In this document: positions 1 to 12,099 of the stretch, piece after piece
Layout: each line of letters opens with the position of its first letter
Numbering within the stretch: the first letter of the stretch is position 1
Assembly: GCF_000835495.1 (NCBI RefSeq)
Contig: NW_015622542.1
Coordinates: forward strand, 6,160,485 to 6,224,484
DNA from: Cladophialophora immunda
Lineage: Eukaryota; Ascomycota; Eurotiomycetes; Chaetothyriales; Herpotrichiellaceae
Length of the DNA stretch: 64,000 nt
Direction: 5' to 3'
Program-made: the position numbers and the translations under genes
The notes under the pieces: generated by a model
Told to the model about the DNA's origin: nothing
Database searches by the model: none
What the model saw: only the letters and a program-made list of their open reading frames with translations

Positions 1-1182
1 CGATGGCTCCGGACAATACGTGTGCAATGTTGTCAAGAAGCACGTACCTCCCAAGTACCTGGTAGCCAAGTGTAGGGCATACGTACCTAGGTAGGTACCT
101 GGGTATACGCTACTGCTCGTAAAGAACTGGGTTCCAAGGGCTCGCTGCAGCCGCAACGTGGGACATGGGGCTGCGCATGGCAGCCATTCCCAAAGCATCC
201 ACAACTTCTGAAAGATCCGAGAACAAAGGAGGCCCAATGCTTAGGTGCCGTTGGACCGGGCGTCCTCGACAAAGGCAACGGGCCTGGGTCTCGCTAGACG
301 GCTGTGCAGCGAGGGCTAGTGGTGTTACTCGTATGTTGAGAGCCATATGGGACATTCACTGGATCCCCTTGCTTGAAGTCCATAGCCACAGCTCTATCCA
401 GGAGGCGCCGCCAGACTCGATTCCCCAGCTGCTCGTACATAACTACATACCAATCCTAGAACCCAGAGCCCTGCTGTGGATCGGTGAATGGGCGGTTCAT
501 GCCCACAGTACCTAGCGAACCGCAGGCCCCCAAGCCTCCCGTGTTCAGCTCGCTCGGGCCTATCTACACTTCAAGCGCTTCAAGAGAAAATGCCCTTTTC
601 AGCTGCATTCCTAGGACTCTTCTGACTGCAGGTCTTGAAACAAAAGGGTCAACAATGACTGCATGGCAGATCCTCCAAGACAGCCAGCGTCGAATGATCA
701 GAGGAGTTTCATCTTTTGATGATAGCCCAAGATATCTAGCCCTCGTAAATGGCTCGTTGTCCCTTATGAGCCTCTGCGCAGGTCTTCTCCATGCGCACTG
801 TTGGCCTCAAAGCATCTCCTCCTAAGACGTGCATAGATGAAACGTAAGGCCAGGTACAAGAAACAATGACCGGGAAGCATCATTATAGTTGCCACAATCT
901 CAGCCTCTTTTGTCTTTTCCCGACGCCCGAAAAATGCAATGCTAAAGTCGTTGCATCCCTTGATTAAAGGGATTGAATCGCCACATATGAGGGCAGTCTT
1001 CATAGCTGCAGAGGCGGCATGCGAGCGTGCCCAACGCAATCAATCAATCGAATCCGAAGAACTGGAAATATGCGTATGTCAAAGGCAATGGTTGCATCAC
1101 CGACGGCTGGGAGAAACCAGACTTGTCAACGCCTCAAAGGCTTTGTCGATCGTGGGCAGTATTGAAAACAAAACTGGGTATC
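1..1182. other. Intergenic, no gene recognised
   Basis: Short reading frames on both strands (none above about 116 codons) show no family motif and no convincing splice structure, so none is called. The left end has clustered GTACCT-type words (see repeat at 43-110). The right part is downstream of the THP3-like gene and probably holds its 3' UTR. Confidence 0.6.
43..110. repeat. GTACCT-rich patch with TACCTAGGTA palindrome
   Basis: The words GTACCT or AGTACCTGG recur several times within about 65 bp. They include the perfect 10-bp palindrome TACCTAGGTA at 84-93. The same palindrome recurs at 14209-14218, and a one-mismatch copy with another GTACCTGG lies at about 28144-28165. No terminal inverted repeats or target duplications are visible, so this is a motif cluster, not a mobile element. 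Confidence 0.6.
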
Positions 1183-2871
1183 TCATATTTGGCCCTTGAT
1201 ATCGACTTGCCCAAAGGCTCGGGTCTTCGCAATGTGAAAGATGTTCCCCGCCTTTCCGGTTAAGAAGCGAACATCACCGTCGCGTTCTTCAAGCAGATTC
1301 GACGATTCCTCCGGGGCATGGTCGAGGATGAATTGGCAGGCTTCTTCGTCTGACTCAAAACCAAGTTCTTCGGTGACGAAGCGCAATCGCACATCCGGTT
1401 TGTACCTGGACACAATTTAGCGGCTGCATTCATGCTGGGGATTGGAAAGAGAAACTTACGCTTTGCACAAGCACGCCAATGCAGCTAGTCTCTCACGTTC
1501 TACGAACATATCCATCAAATAGGCCCCCATATCGGGCACGGCGAGATACAATTTGAAGAATTTGTGGTAATTTCCAAGAGCGAGAGCAGAGCGCACTTCC
1601 AGCGCATGCTTGATTGCAGGTTCCTTCTTGTCTGCTGGTGTTAGATCAGAGAGTACGTCATTCATGTCAGTCTGGTTGCACGTGTGAATGAAATAAAGGA
1701 TACGGTATGCCTTGAACTCCACAGGGTGACCACCGAGGTTTTGTTTATACAGCGCCCGTAGCTGTGTTTGGCACTGATTATACTCACCCAGGTCACCCTT
1801 CTCCAAAGCAATGCGAGCATGATACTCGTACACACTGGTGGTGAACTCGTTCTTGATATGTTGGACGGTCAAATCTTGCCGCAGTGACTTGAACTGGTCA
1901 CAAATGTAAACGTAGTTCCCCCCGGTGCGCCACTTCTTCTTAAGCAGTTCCAGTGTTTTGCGGAGGACATCCAGAGGCCGTACGTCATCAGGGTTGGGGG
2001 CTGATGTTAATCTGAAGTAGTTCTTCTCGAGCTTTTGCGAGCGGCCGACGATTGGTCCAGTCACCCTTGGCTCTGGTGAAGCTACCCGAGACGACTCTTG
2101 TGTGCGTGGAGAGTCGGATCCCGCGCGTGTCTCTTCGAATCGCCGCCTGCGAGACTCCAGGCTTGCGTGGGTTTTACTTACGGATTTATTCATGTCGAGT
2201 TTGGGCCGCTTTTCGGACGGGTTGAAAGAGACACGGTCAGCCAGGAGTCCGGAAGATCGTCCATTCGTTCTCCAAGGTGGTAGGGGCGCAGAGGTCTCGC
2301 CATCAGTTGAAAGCTCCGTGGATTTGCGCTTACGAGGGACATCCGGTTGAGTGTGGTAAGAACTGGTGGAAGCGGCTTGAACAGGTACAGGAGGAATATA
2401 GGATGGAGGGGTTATAGGGGCAAGAAGAGCACGACTGCGTTCATCCCGAATCATTTGTTGCGGTAGCGGCAGCTCCTTCCAATTGATGGTATCCAACTTG
2501 CCACTCTGAGTTGCATCAGTGATGACCTCTTTGAGTTTTGTTTCAATCTGTTCCTTCGAGACATCCCGTATTTCTGCGGCTTTGGCGAATGAGCGGTTGA
2601 CATAGTCACGGACATCTGCAGACCAGACTATCTTTTGCCTGGCTGGCTGTTGCGGTTCGGGCGGTGGAGTGTTCTCCGCAGTGCTTGTCGGAGGTGAGGA
2701 CATATATTGCTGAGAGGGCAACGGAGCTGGAGTGTAGGTGGGTGGTGGAGGAAGATGCGGTTGAGGACCAAAAGCGTTTCGGGCGGGAACTGGTATGTAA
2801 GCATGATTCTGTTGGTTCAGCGACGGGTATGCAGACTGCCACGGAGGGTGGCCAGCAGGAGATGAATACAT
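1183..2871 (-). CDS. THP3: SAC3/GANP-family protein, THP3 (LENG8) type
   Basis: Two exons, 2871-1460 and 1405-1183, are split by a 54-bp intron with GTAAGT donor; the product is about 544 aa. The N-terminal half is Pro/Gln- and Ser-rich and looks disordered, with a basic stretch around residues 200-260. From about residue 270 to the end it matches the SAC3/GANP/eIF3-p25 fold, with blocks such as KNYFRLTSAP, PLDVLRKTLELLKKKW and HARIALEKGDLGEYNQCQTQL typical of the yeast Thp3 / animal LENG8 branch. Thp3 works with Csn12 in transcription elongation and mRNA maturation, so a nuclear role is expected. The ATG at 2871 heads the long frame. It is divergent from VPS36. Family call is firm; the exact orthologue is slightly less so. 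Confidence 0.9.
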
Positions 2872-3256
2872 GACAGCGGGTCCGGCAGAACAAGACTATA
2901 CGAGGCAAGGATTTTGGCAGGAAAGGTACAGAAAGTGTTCCAAAAGCCGTGGCTGTACAGAATCAGGAGAATTATTTTGATGCTGTAGACTTTGGTGGAC
3001 GGAACAGGAGACGGTGAGAAGGAGAGGGAGAAGTGAAGTTGTCGCGAAACTGAGCGCAGGAGGAAAGGTCTCTTGGCAAGCGGTCTAACCTGATATGGGC
3101 TAGCGACATCTGCGTCGTCTTCGGCGTCTATCTTGATCCTCGATCAGTTCTTCATTATCCATTGGAAAGATGTCACGAACACCAGACTTATAGCGACACG
3201 CACCCAGAGGCCCTCTTTACTCCCAAACATGAACTCCAGTCTGCACAGACAGCCGG
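2872..3256. promoter_or_regulatory. Shared divergent promoter, THP3-like / VPS36
   Basis: These 385 bp separate two divergently transcribed core genes and must hold both promoters and 5' UTRs. No specific factor site is claimed. Confidence 0.5.
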
Positions 3257-5187
3257 ATGTTCCTCAAAAAGCCAGATTTGACCGCTGGCTCGCGCCCGAC
3301 CTTGTCTCCAGATGAGGTCCTTCTATTCGTACAGGATGGGGTTGGGCTCTATGAAGGGTCAGATTGTATTTCTTTTTGTAAACACGTAACCCAGAGGCTT
3401 ACCGCATTTTAGAAAATACAAGATCGACTCTTGCCAGAAAGGACATGCCTATTTGACCTCCCATCGCGCTTGTTATGTCGACGATGCAGATCCTCGGGCC
3501 AATTCATGGGCCGTTGATCTTAAAGATGTTGAGAAACACGAGTTCCAGGTAGTAAGATTTGCCATCCCCAACGTAAGATGTACTGACCACTAGTTTCAAG
3601 GCTGGGTTCCTCAAATCCTCGCCGAAGGTCACCCTGTTTCCCAAGCCACCGAAACGAAGGTTTGGCTCGATAAGCAGAGCTGGGCCGTCACAGTCCCCTA
3701 GCTTCCAGAGGGTGGCATCTTCTTCAACTCCGTCAACACGCGCCTCCAGTCCGTTTCGTTCATCAGCAATCTCCCCTACTCCGACACCGCTGGTTATAGG
3801 CACTTGGGTATGCCCCATCTGCTCTTTCTCTAATCCTGTACCCTCCAATTTTGATCCTACAATCGCAACCGAGTCTTTTCCCCTACCGCCTTGTTTGGCT
3901 TGCGGTATCAAGCCACCCTTTTCACTTGTACTCAAAGCAGCTATTGCTGCGAATGCGAAGCGGATCCCCGAAACCAGACCAGAGTCAATCAACCTCACAG
4001 CCGACTCACAGACCCAGTCTTATGGAGATGAAGTCTCATCGGAAAGCATCACTTGTCCCCGGTGTACGTTTCACAATCATCCTTGGATGCGCATCTGTGA
4101 GCTATGCTCTGCACCACTTCCGGTGCCAGACTCTATACCTAGAAAGGCGCTTGAAGACTCGTTGGGTCGGTCTGAGTCACCAGGACCTGAAATCTCCGGC
4201 CTTACGTTGGAGGAAGAGCATGAGAGTCCAAGCGTCAAGTTTTCCTTTCGGAATGGCGGTGACCGAGTTTTTTACGAGCGACTCAAAAATGCAATGATAC
4301 AGAGAAAGTGGTTGTTGCAGAATGCGCCGCCCATACCACGCCCTGACGCTGAGCGTGCGCCAACACCACTTGGTAGTACAAGCCCTGTGCCACCATCTGA
4401 GTCTCGAGCAGTGGCCGTTGGTATTGCCGGGCTTGAGCAACGTGGACTTCAAACTCGCAAGAACAACGAAGCGGTGCTGGGCAATGCTTTTGAAGATCTG
4501 GAGGCCTTGATGGCGTCAGCCAAAGATGTCGTTGCTCTGGCAGAGCGATTTGCCCTAGAGTCAGGATCACAGACTGGTGTTCCCAGTACCTCGTCCGACC
4601 CTCTTCTATCCCAGTCGGCGGCAGCCCTTGGCATGGTTGCAACGAAAGATATGATCGGGGACAACTCCACTGCACTCTACATTTCGGAACTGGCAAGAAA
4701 TCTAGCCGAATATGCTACGGACGACCGACAGGGAGTATTACGACGTCAAGGTGGCACAATGAGTCTGGTTGACCTGTGGGCAATATTCAACAGGAGTCAG
4801 AATGGCGTGGAGCTAGTCAGCCCATCTGATTTTCACAAAGCGGCCGAAGCATGGGAAAAGCTGGGCCTGCCTATCAAACTCCGGCGTTTCAAGAGCGGCC
4901 TTTTGGTAGTGCAACAGCGCAATGCAAGTGACGAGAAAACGATCGGCCAGATCAAGGCATGGCTCGATTCACTACGGCTTTCGACGGCTGCTACGTCGCC
5001 AGAGGCATGGGACAGGTCAGTGTATGGTATTGGGGTAACAGCGCAGCAGGCAGCTGCGCAGTTTGGCTGGAGCCTTGGTGTTGCCGCTGAAGAACTTGAA
5101 ATGGCAGAGGAGAGAGGTGCCCTGTGTCGGGACGAAGGGGTGGAAGGCCTGAAGTTTTGGCTCAACTACCTGATCGAAGATGACTAG
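3257..5187 (+). CDS. VPS36: ESCRT-II subunit VPS36 (GLUE + NZF + EAP30)
   Basis: Three exons (3257-3357, 3413-3548, 3601-5187) encode 607 aa. The start ATG opens MFLKKPDLT, the usual opening of fungal VPS36, followed by LLFVQDGVGLYEG and GHAYLTSHRACYVD of the split GLUE domain. Two Npl4-type zinc fingers are visible: CPIC...CLAC (about 147-181) and CPRC...CELC (about 228-252). The C-terminal half carries the EAP30 winged-helix region (WAIFNRSQNGVELVSPSD, KLGLPIKLRRFKSGLLVVQ). VPS36 links ubiquitinated cargo to ESCRT-II on endosomes for multivesicular-body sorting. For exon 3, the acceptor at 3599-3600 restores AGFLKSSPK; the nearer AG at 3592-3593 breaks frame. Tandem with MCD4 302 bp downstream. 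Confidence 0.95.
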
Positions 5188-5490
5188 ATAGATCTGTATG
5201 AGGACATTAGTATCCAGTCTCCTTGTACCCCTGAGCGGTTGAACTGTTGCTTGGAGAGAACCCTACCACACTACGCACCGTCCACCCACGAGGCTCTGGA
5301 GATCCACGTGGCGCGTCTTCGCAGATTTCGGCGCACCTGCCCCATTGAAAATATTTCTACTCCTGAACTCTGGGGATTGGGGGACGCGAGGACGCCGACT
5401 GCGAGGGACCACGATTGTTCTTGATGCTGATGTATGATGGTATCGATATTGTCTCACCCAAGTCGCTCTTTCCCTTAGTTCTGCACAAAC
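5188..5490. promoter_or_regulatory. VPS36-MCD4 spacer
   Basis: This 303-bp gap holds the VPS36 3' end and the MCD4 promoter. A CACGTG E-box-type hexamer lies at 5305-5310; its function is untested. Confidence 0.35.
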
Positions 5491-8400
5491 ATGGCCAGAA
5501 TCGGTCGCGGAGGCTTCCTGGCTCTCGCCGTGGTCTTCCATCTGGTCTACGTCTACTCCATCTTCGACATTTACTTTGTTAGTCCGATCGTCCATGGCAT
5601 GAGACCAATTGCCGCCCAGCAAGATCGTGCCCCGTCGAAAAGGCTCGTTTTGTTTGTAGGGGACGGTCTCCGCGCCGACAAGGCGTTTCAATCCTTTCCA
5701 GATCCTTCTCCTCCCGACCCAGACAACGCCGACTCGACTCCGCGGCCTCTCGCTCCCTTTCTGCGATCTCGAGTACTCGAGCACGGCACCTTCGGCGTCT
5801 CTCATACAAGGGTGCCGACAGAGTCGCGGCCTGGACATGTCGCGCTCATAGCGGGTCTTTACGAAGACGTTTCTGCGGTGACGACCGGGTGGAAGTTGAA
5901 TCCCGTGGATTTTGACAGCGTCTTCAATCGAAGTCGGCATACATGGAGTTGGGGCAGTCCAGATATTCTTCCGATGTTTAAAGAAGGGGCAGTACCAGGG
6001 CGAGTCGATGCCGATCATTATGCTGCAGAGTTCGAGGACTTCTCACAGGACGCTACATCACTGGATACATGGGTGTTCGACAGGGTTAAGGGCCTTTTCA
6101 AATCTGCCAGCACAAACGCCACCCTTGATGCGATGCTTCGAGAGGACAAAATTGTTTTTTTCCTGCATCTTCTTGGATTGGATACGACAGGTCACTCTTA
6201 CCGCCCGTACTCCAAGGAGTATCTGCACAACATCAAGATTGTCGACCAAGGTGTCGAGGCTATCACGAATCTGATCGATGAGTTTTACGGTGATGGAGAA
6301 ACCTCCTACGTCTTCACTGCGGATCACGGAATGAGCGACTGGGGAAGTCATGGAGACGGACACCCCGACAATACGAGAACGCCTTTGATCGTTTGGGGCG
6401 CTGGCGTCGCCCGGCCACAGCTGTACACGGGCGTGCAAGCTCCCGGCCATGAGGACGGGCTCTCCTCCGACTGGGGCCTTGATCATGTTCAACGCCATGA
6501 TGTCGACCAAGCTGATGTCGCTGCGCTCATGTCGCACCTTGCGGGACTGGAGTTTCCAGTCAACTCAGTCGGCAAGCTTCCATTGTCGTATCTTGCTGCA
6601 TCGACGCAAGAGAAAGCCAATGCGGTACTTGTGAACACGAAGCAACTCCTGGAGATGTACACAGTCAAGGAGGAACAGAAAAGGGCAACATCGCTGAACT
6701 TTCATCCATACCCGCCTTTTTCACAAGCAAACGCCTCTGTGGCTGATCGAATTGCTGCTATCGAAGCCGCAATTAGCGGCGTCCAGCATGAGTCAGCAAT
6801 TCAGCTATCCTCTGAGCTTTTCGACCATGCTCTACAGGGTTTACGATACTTGCAAACCTACGATTGGCTGTTTCTTCGAGCACTGATCACGATCGGATAC
6901 CTTGGCTGGATTACCTATGCAATTACGACTGTCATCGATCTACATGTCCTTCATGGTGCGGTAAACGATGAGAGGACGATTGGCACAACCATGCTGTTTT
7001 CGTCTGTCCTAGTTCTGTTGTATTCGTTCTTCGTCGTGGAGCGGTCGCCCATCACATATTACGGATACGCATTTTTCCCTGTCTTTTTCTGGGAGGAAGT
7101 GTTCGCCAGAAGAAAAGCTGTGTTTTCCGGGCTCAGCATTCTTTTCGGCCACGTCCAAAGCTTTTCTAGGTCTCTCTCTCTTCTGGTACAGACGTTGCTG
7201 TATCTATTCGTCATTGAAGCTTTGGTAGGTGACACGGACCCAATTTCACAACAACTGATTGCTGACCCAGACAGGTGCAATCGTACTTTCATCGCATTAT
7301 CTTCACGATGTGTTACCTTCTCGCATCGGTCTTCCCAGCTGCGTACGGAGCGGATTTCATCAAGAAGAATAAATTAATTGTGCTGGCATGGGCAGCGGGC
7401 TGCCTAATACTGAGCACTTTCACGCTACTCCCGGTGATCAAGGTGGAGAGTTCGAGTATGATCACGGCAGGAGGTCTTCTTATGTTCGGAGCCGGTGTCC
7501 TCTATCTTGCTTTTGAACACGACATCACCTCGCAGTCGAAATCGCAAACCCAGGAAACAGAACCCAACCTCGTTTCTCGAGTCCTCATGGGTCTTCAAGT
7601 CGGCGTTATTGGGCTGACAATCATCGTTACGCGCTCAAGTGTCGCTTCACTTCAAGCAAAGCAAGGACTACCGCTGGGGAATCAAGTCATCGGTTGGCTT
7701 GTTCTCATCGCTTCTGTCATTCTTCCATTCGTGCATCGGATAGCACCAAACAAACACTACCTCCATCGCCTGGTCATCATCTTCCTAACATTTTCGCCAT
7801 CCTTTGTCCTCCTCACCATCTCATACGAGGGCCTCTTCTACTTTGCCTTCTGCTTCACGTTACTTACGTGGGTACGCCTCGAGCACGCCATTCAGCTTCA
7901 TGAACCTTTTCGGTCACGACCAACTGCGGTTGACTCAATGCCGTCCGCGAATGGCATCACCATAACATCGAAATCGCAGAAATCCGAGAATCTCCATCCC
8001 GAAGAGACGTTCCGTACTCTTACACTCACGGACCTGCGCCGTGCCCTTTTCTTCCTCTTCTTTCTACAATCCGGCTTCTTCTCGACCGGCAACATCGCCT
8101 CTGTTTCCAGCTTCAGTTTAGATGCTGTGTACCGCCTCATTCCGATATTCGATCCCTTTTCGCAGGGGGCCCTTCTACTCTACAAGCTGATGGTCCCCTT
8201 TGCTATCATTTCGGCGGCACTGGGTATCCTCAATCGCAGACTGGGACTCCAGAGCTCGGCGCTGACCATGACAGTTATGGGTATTAGTGACGTGATGACA
8301 CTCAACTTTTTCTGGATGGTGAAGGACGAGGGAAGTTGGTTGGATATTGGCACCACGATTAGTCACTTTGTGATTGGGAGTTTGCTTTGTGTCTTTGTGG

Positions 8401-8615
8401 CGGGATTGGAGGGAGTGAGCCAAGCTTTGATCCAAGGGGTCGAGGTCGATAGCTATGAGGATAGAACAAAGGAGCTGGGTGGAGTTCAGGTGATTCAAGG
8501 AAATGCTGTGGAAAGTAGTATGGACGAGGATGTGCAGGCAAACGGGAAGGTGAATGGAGCCGTCAAAGTGACAGAAGGGAGAGAAGGCGTGGACGAGAGG
8601 CCGGTTATTGATTAG
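5491..8615 (+). CDS. MCD4: GPI ethanolamine phosphate transferase 1 (MCD4/PIG-N)
   Basis: Two exons (5491-7224, 7275-8615) with a 50-bp intron give 1024 aa, within the family range. An N-terminal signal-anchor (GFLALAVVFHLVYVYSIFDI) precedes a lumenal alkaline-phosphatase-fold domain: FVGDGLRADK (metal Asp), PTESRPGHVAL (catalytic Thr region), DTTGHSYRPYS and FTADHGMSDWGSHGDG (metal His/Asp). The C-terminal half has many membrane helices plus the PIG-N block GFFSTGNIASVSSFS. It adds ethanolamine phosphate to the first mannose of GPI precursors in the ER membrane. The first exon would run on into the intron for 50 codons, so an unspliced message would encode a truncated protein lacking most membrane helices. 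Very secure. Confidence 0.97.
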
Positions 8616-9052
8616 TTGTGGTCACTGTCTGGTCAAATTATCGCGGTTAGATATTGACACCGCAAGGCCTGTTGTGCATATCTTGACAGAGGTTGAGCCA
8701 GTCTAGACAATAGTTGGACACTTGACGTTACAACATGCTCCCCAAAGCTAGCACGGTTGTCACAGCGGTTCATTTGCGTTGAAATGGAGGTTCCGAGCCC
8801 ATATCCCGTCCTTGAGTTATGATCCATTTTGTGCGTAGATTACGCCATGCTAATGCCTTTTTTCCCCCTTGCCCTTGTCGCCTTATGACAATCTCACAGA
8901 TCTGTTCGGGATCTCGCTACCCCCAGAGCCATGAAGCTCTGCAACCTGATCTGTCCGAGAGGTTGGCGGGGGTCTCGTGACTGCTGTGCCAGCTTCACTG
9001 CCCTGGCACTCTTTTTGGGGGGGAGAGCCAGGAGGAGGATCGGTCATCAGCT
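8616..9052. other. Convergent intergenic spacer
   Basis: This 437-bp stretch separates the 3' ends of MCD4 and the LEA-like gene. No coding signal seen. Confidence 0.6.
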
Positions 9053-9796
9053 TTACTCTCGAGGGTTTCCAGCGCCTCTGTCAGACACGCCGGTCGCGCC
9101 CTTGGCCTTGGAGTATCCCGCGTACTCTCCAGCCTTGCCACTCTCTGCGGCGACGAACTCTGCGCTCACGGGCTCCTTCGCCTCGGCGCCCGTCCTGCTC
9201 ACATTGTGACCCGAGATGGGGCCTCGAGGATGGTCGCCCTCTTGCTGGAGCCGGCGGAACTCGCTGTTCACGTCGCTGGGGTCTCGCAGGCCCGAGCCGC
9301 CCGTTGCGCCCGCGCCTTCGGGGCCCGATGTCGCTTTGCTAGCTGTGTGGTGTCCCTCGTGGCGGAGTTCGGTCGACGTCTGCCCTTGGCCCGGGTGGCC
9401 GAGACCCTGGTGCACGTCCGCCGACGTAGCGCCGGGCAGCGTGCTCAGGGGGTCGGTGCGCACGCCCTCTTTGCCGTGTGTGCGGTCGACGTTCTCGTTG
9501 AAGGCTTGTCCGGGGACTTCGCCCGTCGGGTTGGGTTGGAATGTTGCGTTTGCCGGGGCCGTGCCCGGAGGGAGGGTTTTGGCGGAGAACTCTGGGGCGT
9601 TGTCTGCTGGCGAGACTTTTTGGCCTACTTGGTGCTGGAGGGACAGGAGAGTCAGTAACTCGAAGGGGCCGCGGATGGTTCTTCCGGGGACTGTAGGAAT
9701 ACTTACACCGTGCTTCTCCATGGGCTCGTCACGGGGTTTGTGAGGCATGAATTCGCCTTGGGCGTTGGTCATGGAGGGGGCGTTTCTTGCCGCCAT
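9053..9796 (-). CDS. Hydrophilic LEA-like disordered protein, fungal-conserved
   Basis: ATG at 9796; exons 9796-9707 and 9634-9053 with a 72-bp intron (GTAAGT donor, CTCCAG acceptor), giving 223 aa. The intron is a multiple of three and has no stop, so the unspliced frame would encode 247 aa. The joined sequence runs from EKHG into HQVGQKVSPADNAPEF. The product is almost free of hydrophobic stretches and rich in Gly, Pro, Glu, Thr and His, with repeated HPGQ, HQGLGHP and EGAGATGGSG-like pieces. No catalytic motif is present. Similar proteins are widespread in filamentous fungi. A hydrophilin or desiccation-protection role is inferred from composition only. An AGGGG stress-element-like word lies upstream at 9919-9923. 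Confidence 0.75.
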   Translation of the reverse strand: MAARNAPSMTNAQGEFMPHKPRDEPMEKHGVSIPTVPGRTIRGPFELLTLLSLQHQVGQKVSPADNAPEFSAKTLPPGTAPANATFQPNPTGEVPGQAFNENVDRTHGKEGVRTDPLSTLPGATSADVHQGLGHPGQGQTSTELRHEGHHTASKATSGPEGAGATGGSGLRDPSDVNSEFRRLQQEGDHPRGPISGHNVSRTGAEAKEPVSAEFVAAESGKAGEYAGYSKAKGATGVSDRGAGNPRE

Positions 9797-11144
9797 GGTG
9801 TTGTGTGTTCTTGGTTTCTTGGGGTCCTTCGACTTGCTTCAATGCGCTTTGTAGAGAGAGCTTTCCAAGATTGAAAGTGTTGAATGATCTGAAATTGACT
9901 GAAACAAATAGGTCACGGAGGGGATGAGGCCCTTGAAAAATGGTCGTGTGCTTTGTGCCTGGGCTTCTTGACGTCATGCTGGCCACACTGTGATCTCATA
10001 CCCATTTTTGCTGCTTTTCATGTGGCAATCGAATATCACCGGATTCAACGGGGCCGGAAGAGGCGTGGAAAGTGCTAGGAGCTTCCCATTGGATCGGTGG
10101 AAGTGGTAAGATGGGTGCAATGGTGATCGGTGGTTGGCGAACATGTTGTTGTACCTACTTCTCATCCTACATAACAACTTCTTTCGGGTTGACTTACCGT
10201 TTGGGCTCCTCAAAATACATACCCAAGTGCAAGTATCTCAGTTTTAGTGTGTATTCATTCTTGGTTACACCAGTCTCGAAGAATTATGGTCCCAGAGGGC
10301 AGTAGTCCTCGTTGTCTCTGAGATTGAAGTCGGATCGCAGCCAAACAAATCAGCTTGTCGCCGGAATGACCGCCAAGCCTTTGAAATGGCGTGGCAGGAG
10401 CCACCACCCCCTGCCTCCTCGCCTCCGCCTCGTATTCTGATATAGGACTGAGCTGCTGGCCTTGGATATCGCCATTCCCTATATCTTGGTTCTCCCAGGC
10501 ATGTCACTTTGTAAGCAGAGTGGAGAACAAGCCAAGACTTCAACTTACAACGGTCCTTCGTTCAGGGACCGAGATGAGTTATACATCTTTTGACCTTTTA
10601 TTCCTTCGCTTATAGTTCTAGATGGGGATCACTCGAAAAATCTCGGGCGTCGTGACTGGAGCCCTGGACGGATGAGACTTGTGGGGCTCCTGGTTCGATA
10701 ATGCCCACTCCCTCACCTTCCTAATCTTCTGCAGTGCATCAACATCCCTTCAGAAAGACAACCAAGATCCTCGGCAAGAAGCCAGTGAACCCATGGACGG
10801 TCTCGCTCTCTGCCTCGGTGACGAGATTGCACCGATTCAATCCTAACCCGGCTTAAATATCGACTTCGAGCTACGAAGTTACCCCGAAATCAATGGGGTG
10901 CTGGGGTTGAAAGCCGGGGAAGGATACGGCCAAATACGAGTTCTACACGACCCGTGCCTCCCAGTTCCAAATGGCTGATTGAGCCTCTTGAATATTTATC
11001 AATGCCTGTATCTCTCTGCGATCAGTCTAAAGTGTAGCGGGAAGTATAACCGGCTTCACTTTTCTGTCTGCAACCAGCTCTACTTTCCCAGACGACCACC
11101 ATCTACAAGACGTCCAAGAAGAAAGCCTTGCATCTGTCCTCAAC
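9797..11144. other. Long divergent intergenic region
   Basis: This 1.35-kb region lies between the divergent LEA-like gene and the ABM-protein gene and serves as promoter for both. Frames on both strands are short and unsupported by motifs. No tRNA or repeat seen. Confidence 0.55.
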
Positions 11145-11521
11145 ATGGCACCCACGATGAACTTACCACCCATCCCAGAAGATGAATTCGTTCTGTATGC
11201 AGATGTGAGTATGCAGGCCGCGCCGAACAGAGCCACATCCTAACGGACTTGCAGGTGTACGCCAAGGAGGGTTACGCCGACGAACTCGAACGATTGATCC
11301 GCATCTTGATCCGAATGGTCGAGTCGGAGCCAGGGACCTTGGAATATGCCATCTCGAGAGACCATGATGAGCCCAATCACTTCTTCGTCTTTGAGCGATA
11401 CACTGGCAAGGAAGCATTCGACAAACACTGTGCTACTCAGGAGTATCAGAACCTCCTCAACGCCGGGGTCCTGGTTGACCTGCCGCAGCCTAAGATCTTG
11501 AAGCAATTGAAATCCATTTAG
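11145..11521 (+). CDS. Antibiotic-biosynthesis-monooxygenase (ABM) fold protein
   Basis: Exons 11145-11204 and 11255-11521 with a 50-bp intron (GTGAGT...CTAAC...CAG) encode 108 aa. The ATG at 11145 gives MAPTMNLPPIPEDEFVLYAD, then VYAKEGYADELERLI, ESEPGTLEYAISRDHDEP, FFVFERYTGKEAFDKH and a QEYQNLL helix. This is the full ABM ferredoxin-like pattern, including the E-x-G-T-L-x-Y strand and F-E-x-Y strand. ABM proteins work as dimers; some are cofactor-free quinone-forming monooxygenases and others are isomerases, so the substrate cannot be read here. It sits next to an MFS transporter, an SDR and an EthD-fold protein, suggesting a shared pathway. Family call is firm, reaction unknown. Confidence 0.88.
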
Positions 11522-12099
11522 GGGGCGGTCTTAGAGCCTTCCATCACAATAACACTCATAAGGCAAAGTCAGTGACATACAATACAATCTCTTGATTTTC
11601 ATAGAACAAAGTTCCAAGTTTGGAAATCTAGAGCGCTTCCAGTCCTCCAAATTGCTTTCTAAACATTTCAGCTGTGACAAGGAATATGTAACGTCCTACT
11701 AAAAAGAAGGAGCCGCCGCTGAAATTCTCATTACCTACCTGATTGTGAGGCCGAGGACTGAATTCAACAATGTCTGAGACTTCCCATCAAAACACTGAAC
11801 ATATCAAGGATTTGAGACACCACGCAGTTGGCGCAAGGTGAGGTGGTCCTGGAAAAGTTGCCCAAGTCAGAAAGCAAGCAGATTAATAGGATTCGTTGAC
11901 TATGTGGATGATTGAGTCTCGCTTCTCTTCTTTATCTTTACTGATAAATTGTTGCCGTTTCCCATCCCCGACCATCTTAGGGACGTGTCTTCTGCACTGC
12001 GGTGAACCTCTACTGGCCATAAACTAGGGTTTCTGGACATTATGTTGTTTCCTCCTCAGACGAGCACGCACCAAGTACCCACCATGCTGCCTCATACCG
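11522..12099. other. Convergent intergenic spacer
   Basis: This 578-bp stretch separates the 3' ends of the ABM gene and the MFS gene. No coding signal seen. Confidence 0.55.

Noticed and set aside
5263..6018. 251-codon frame antisense to MCD4
   Set aside because: No motif, and it covers the MCD4 catalytic domain, which is certain. A by-product of codon bias.
10661..10720. tRNA-like GGTTCGAT box
   Set aside because: No matching A box or cloverleaf pairing around it.
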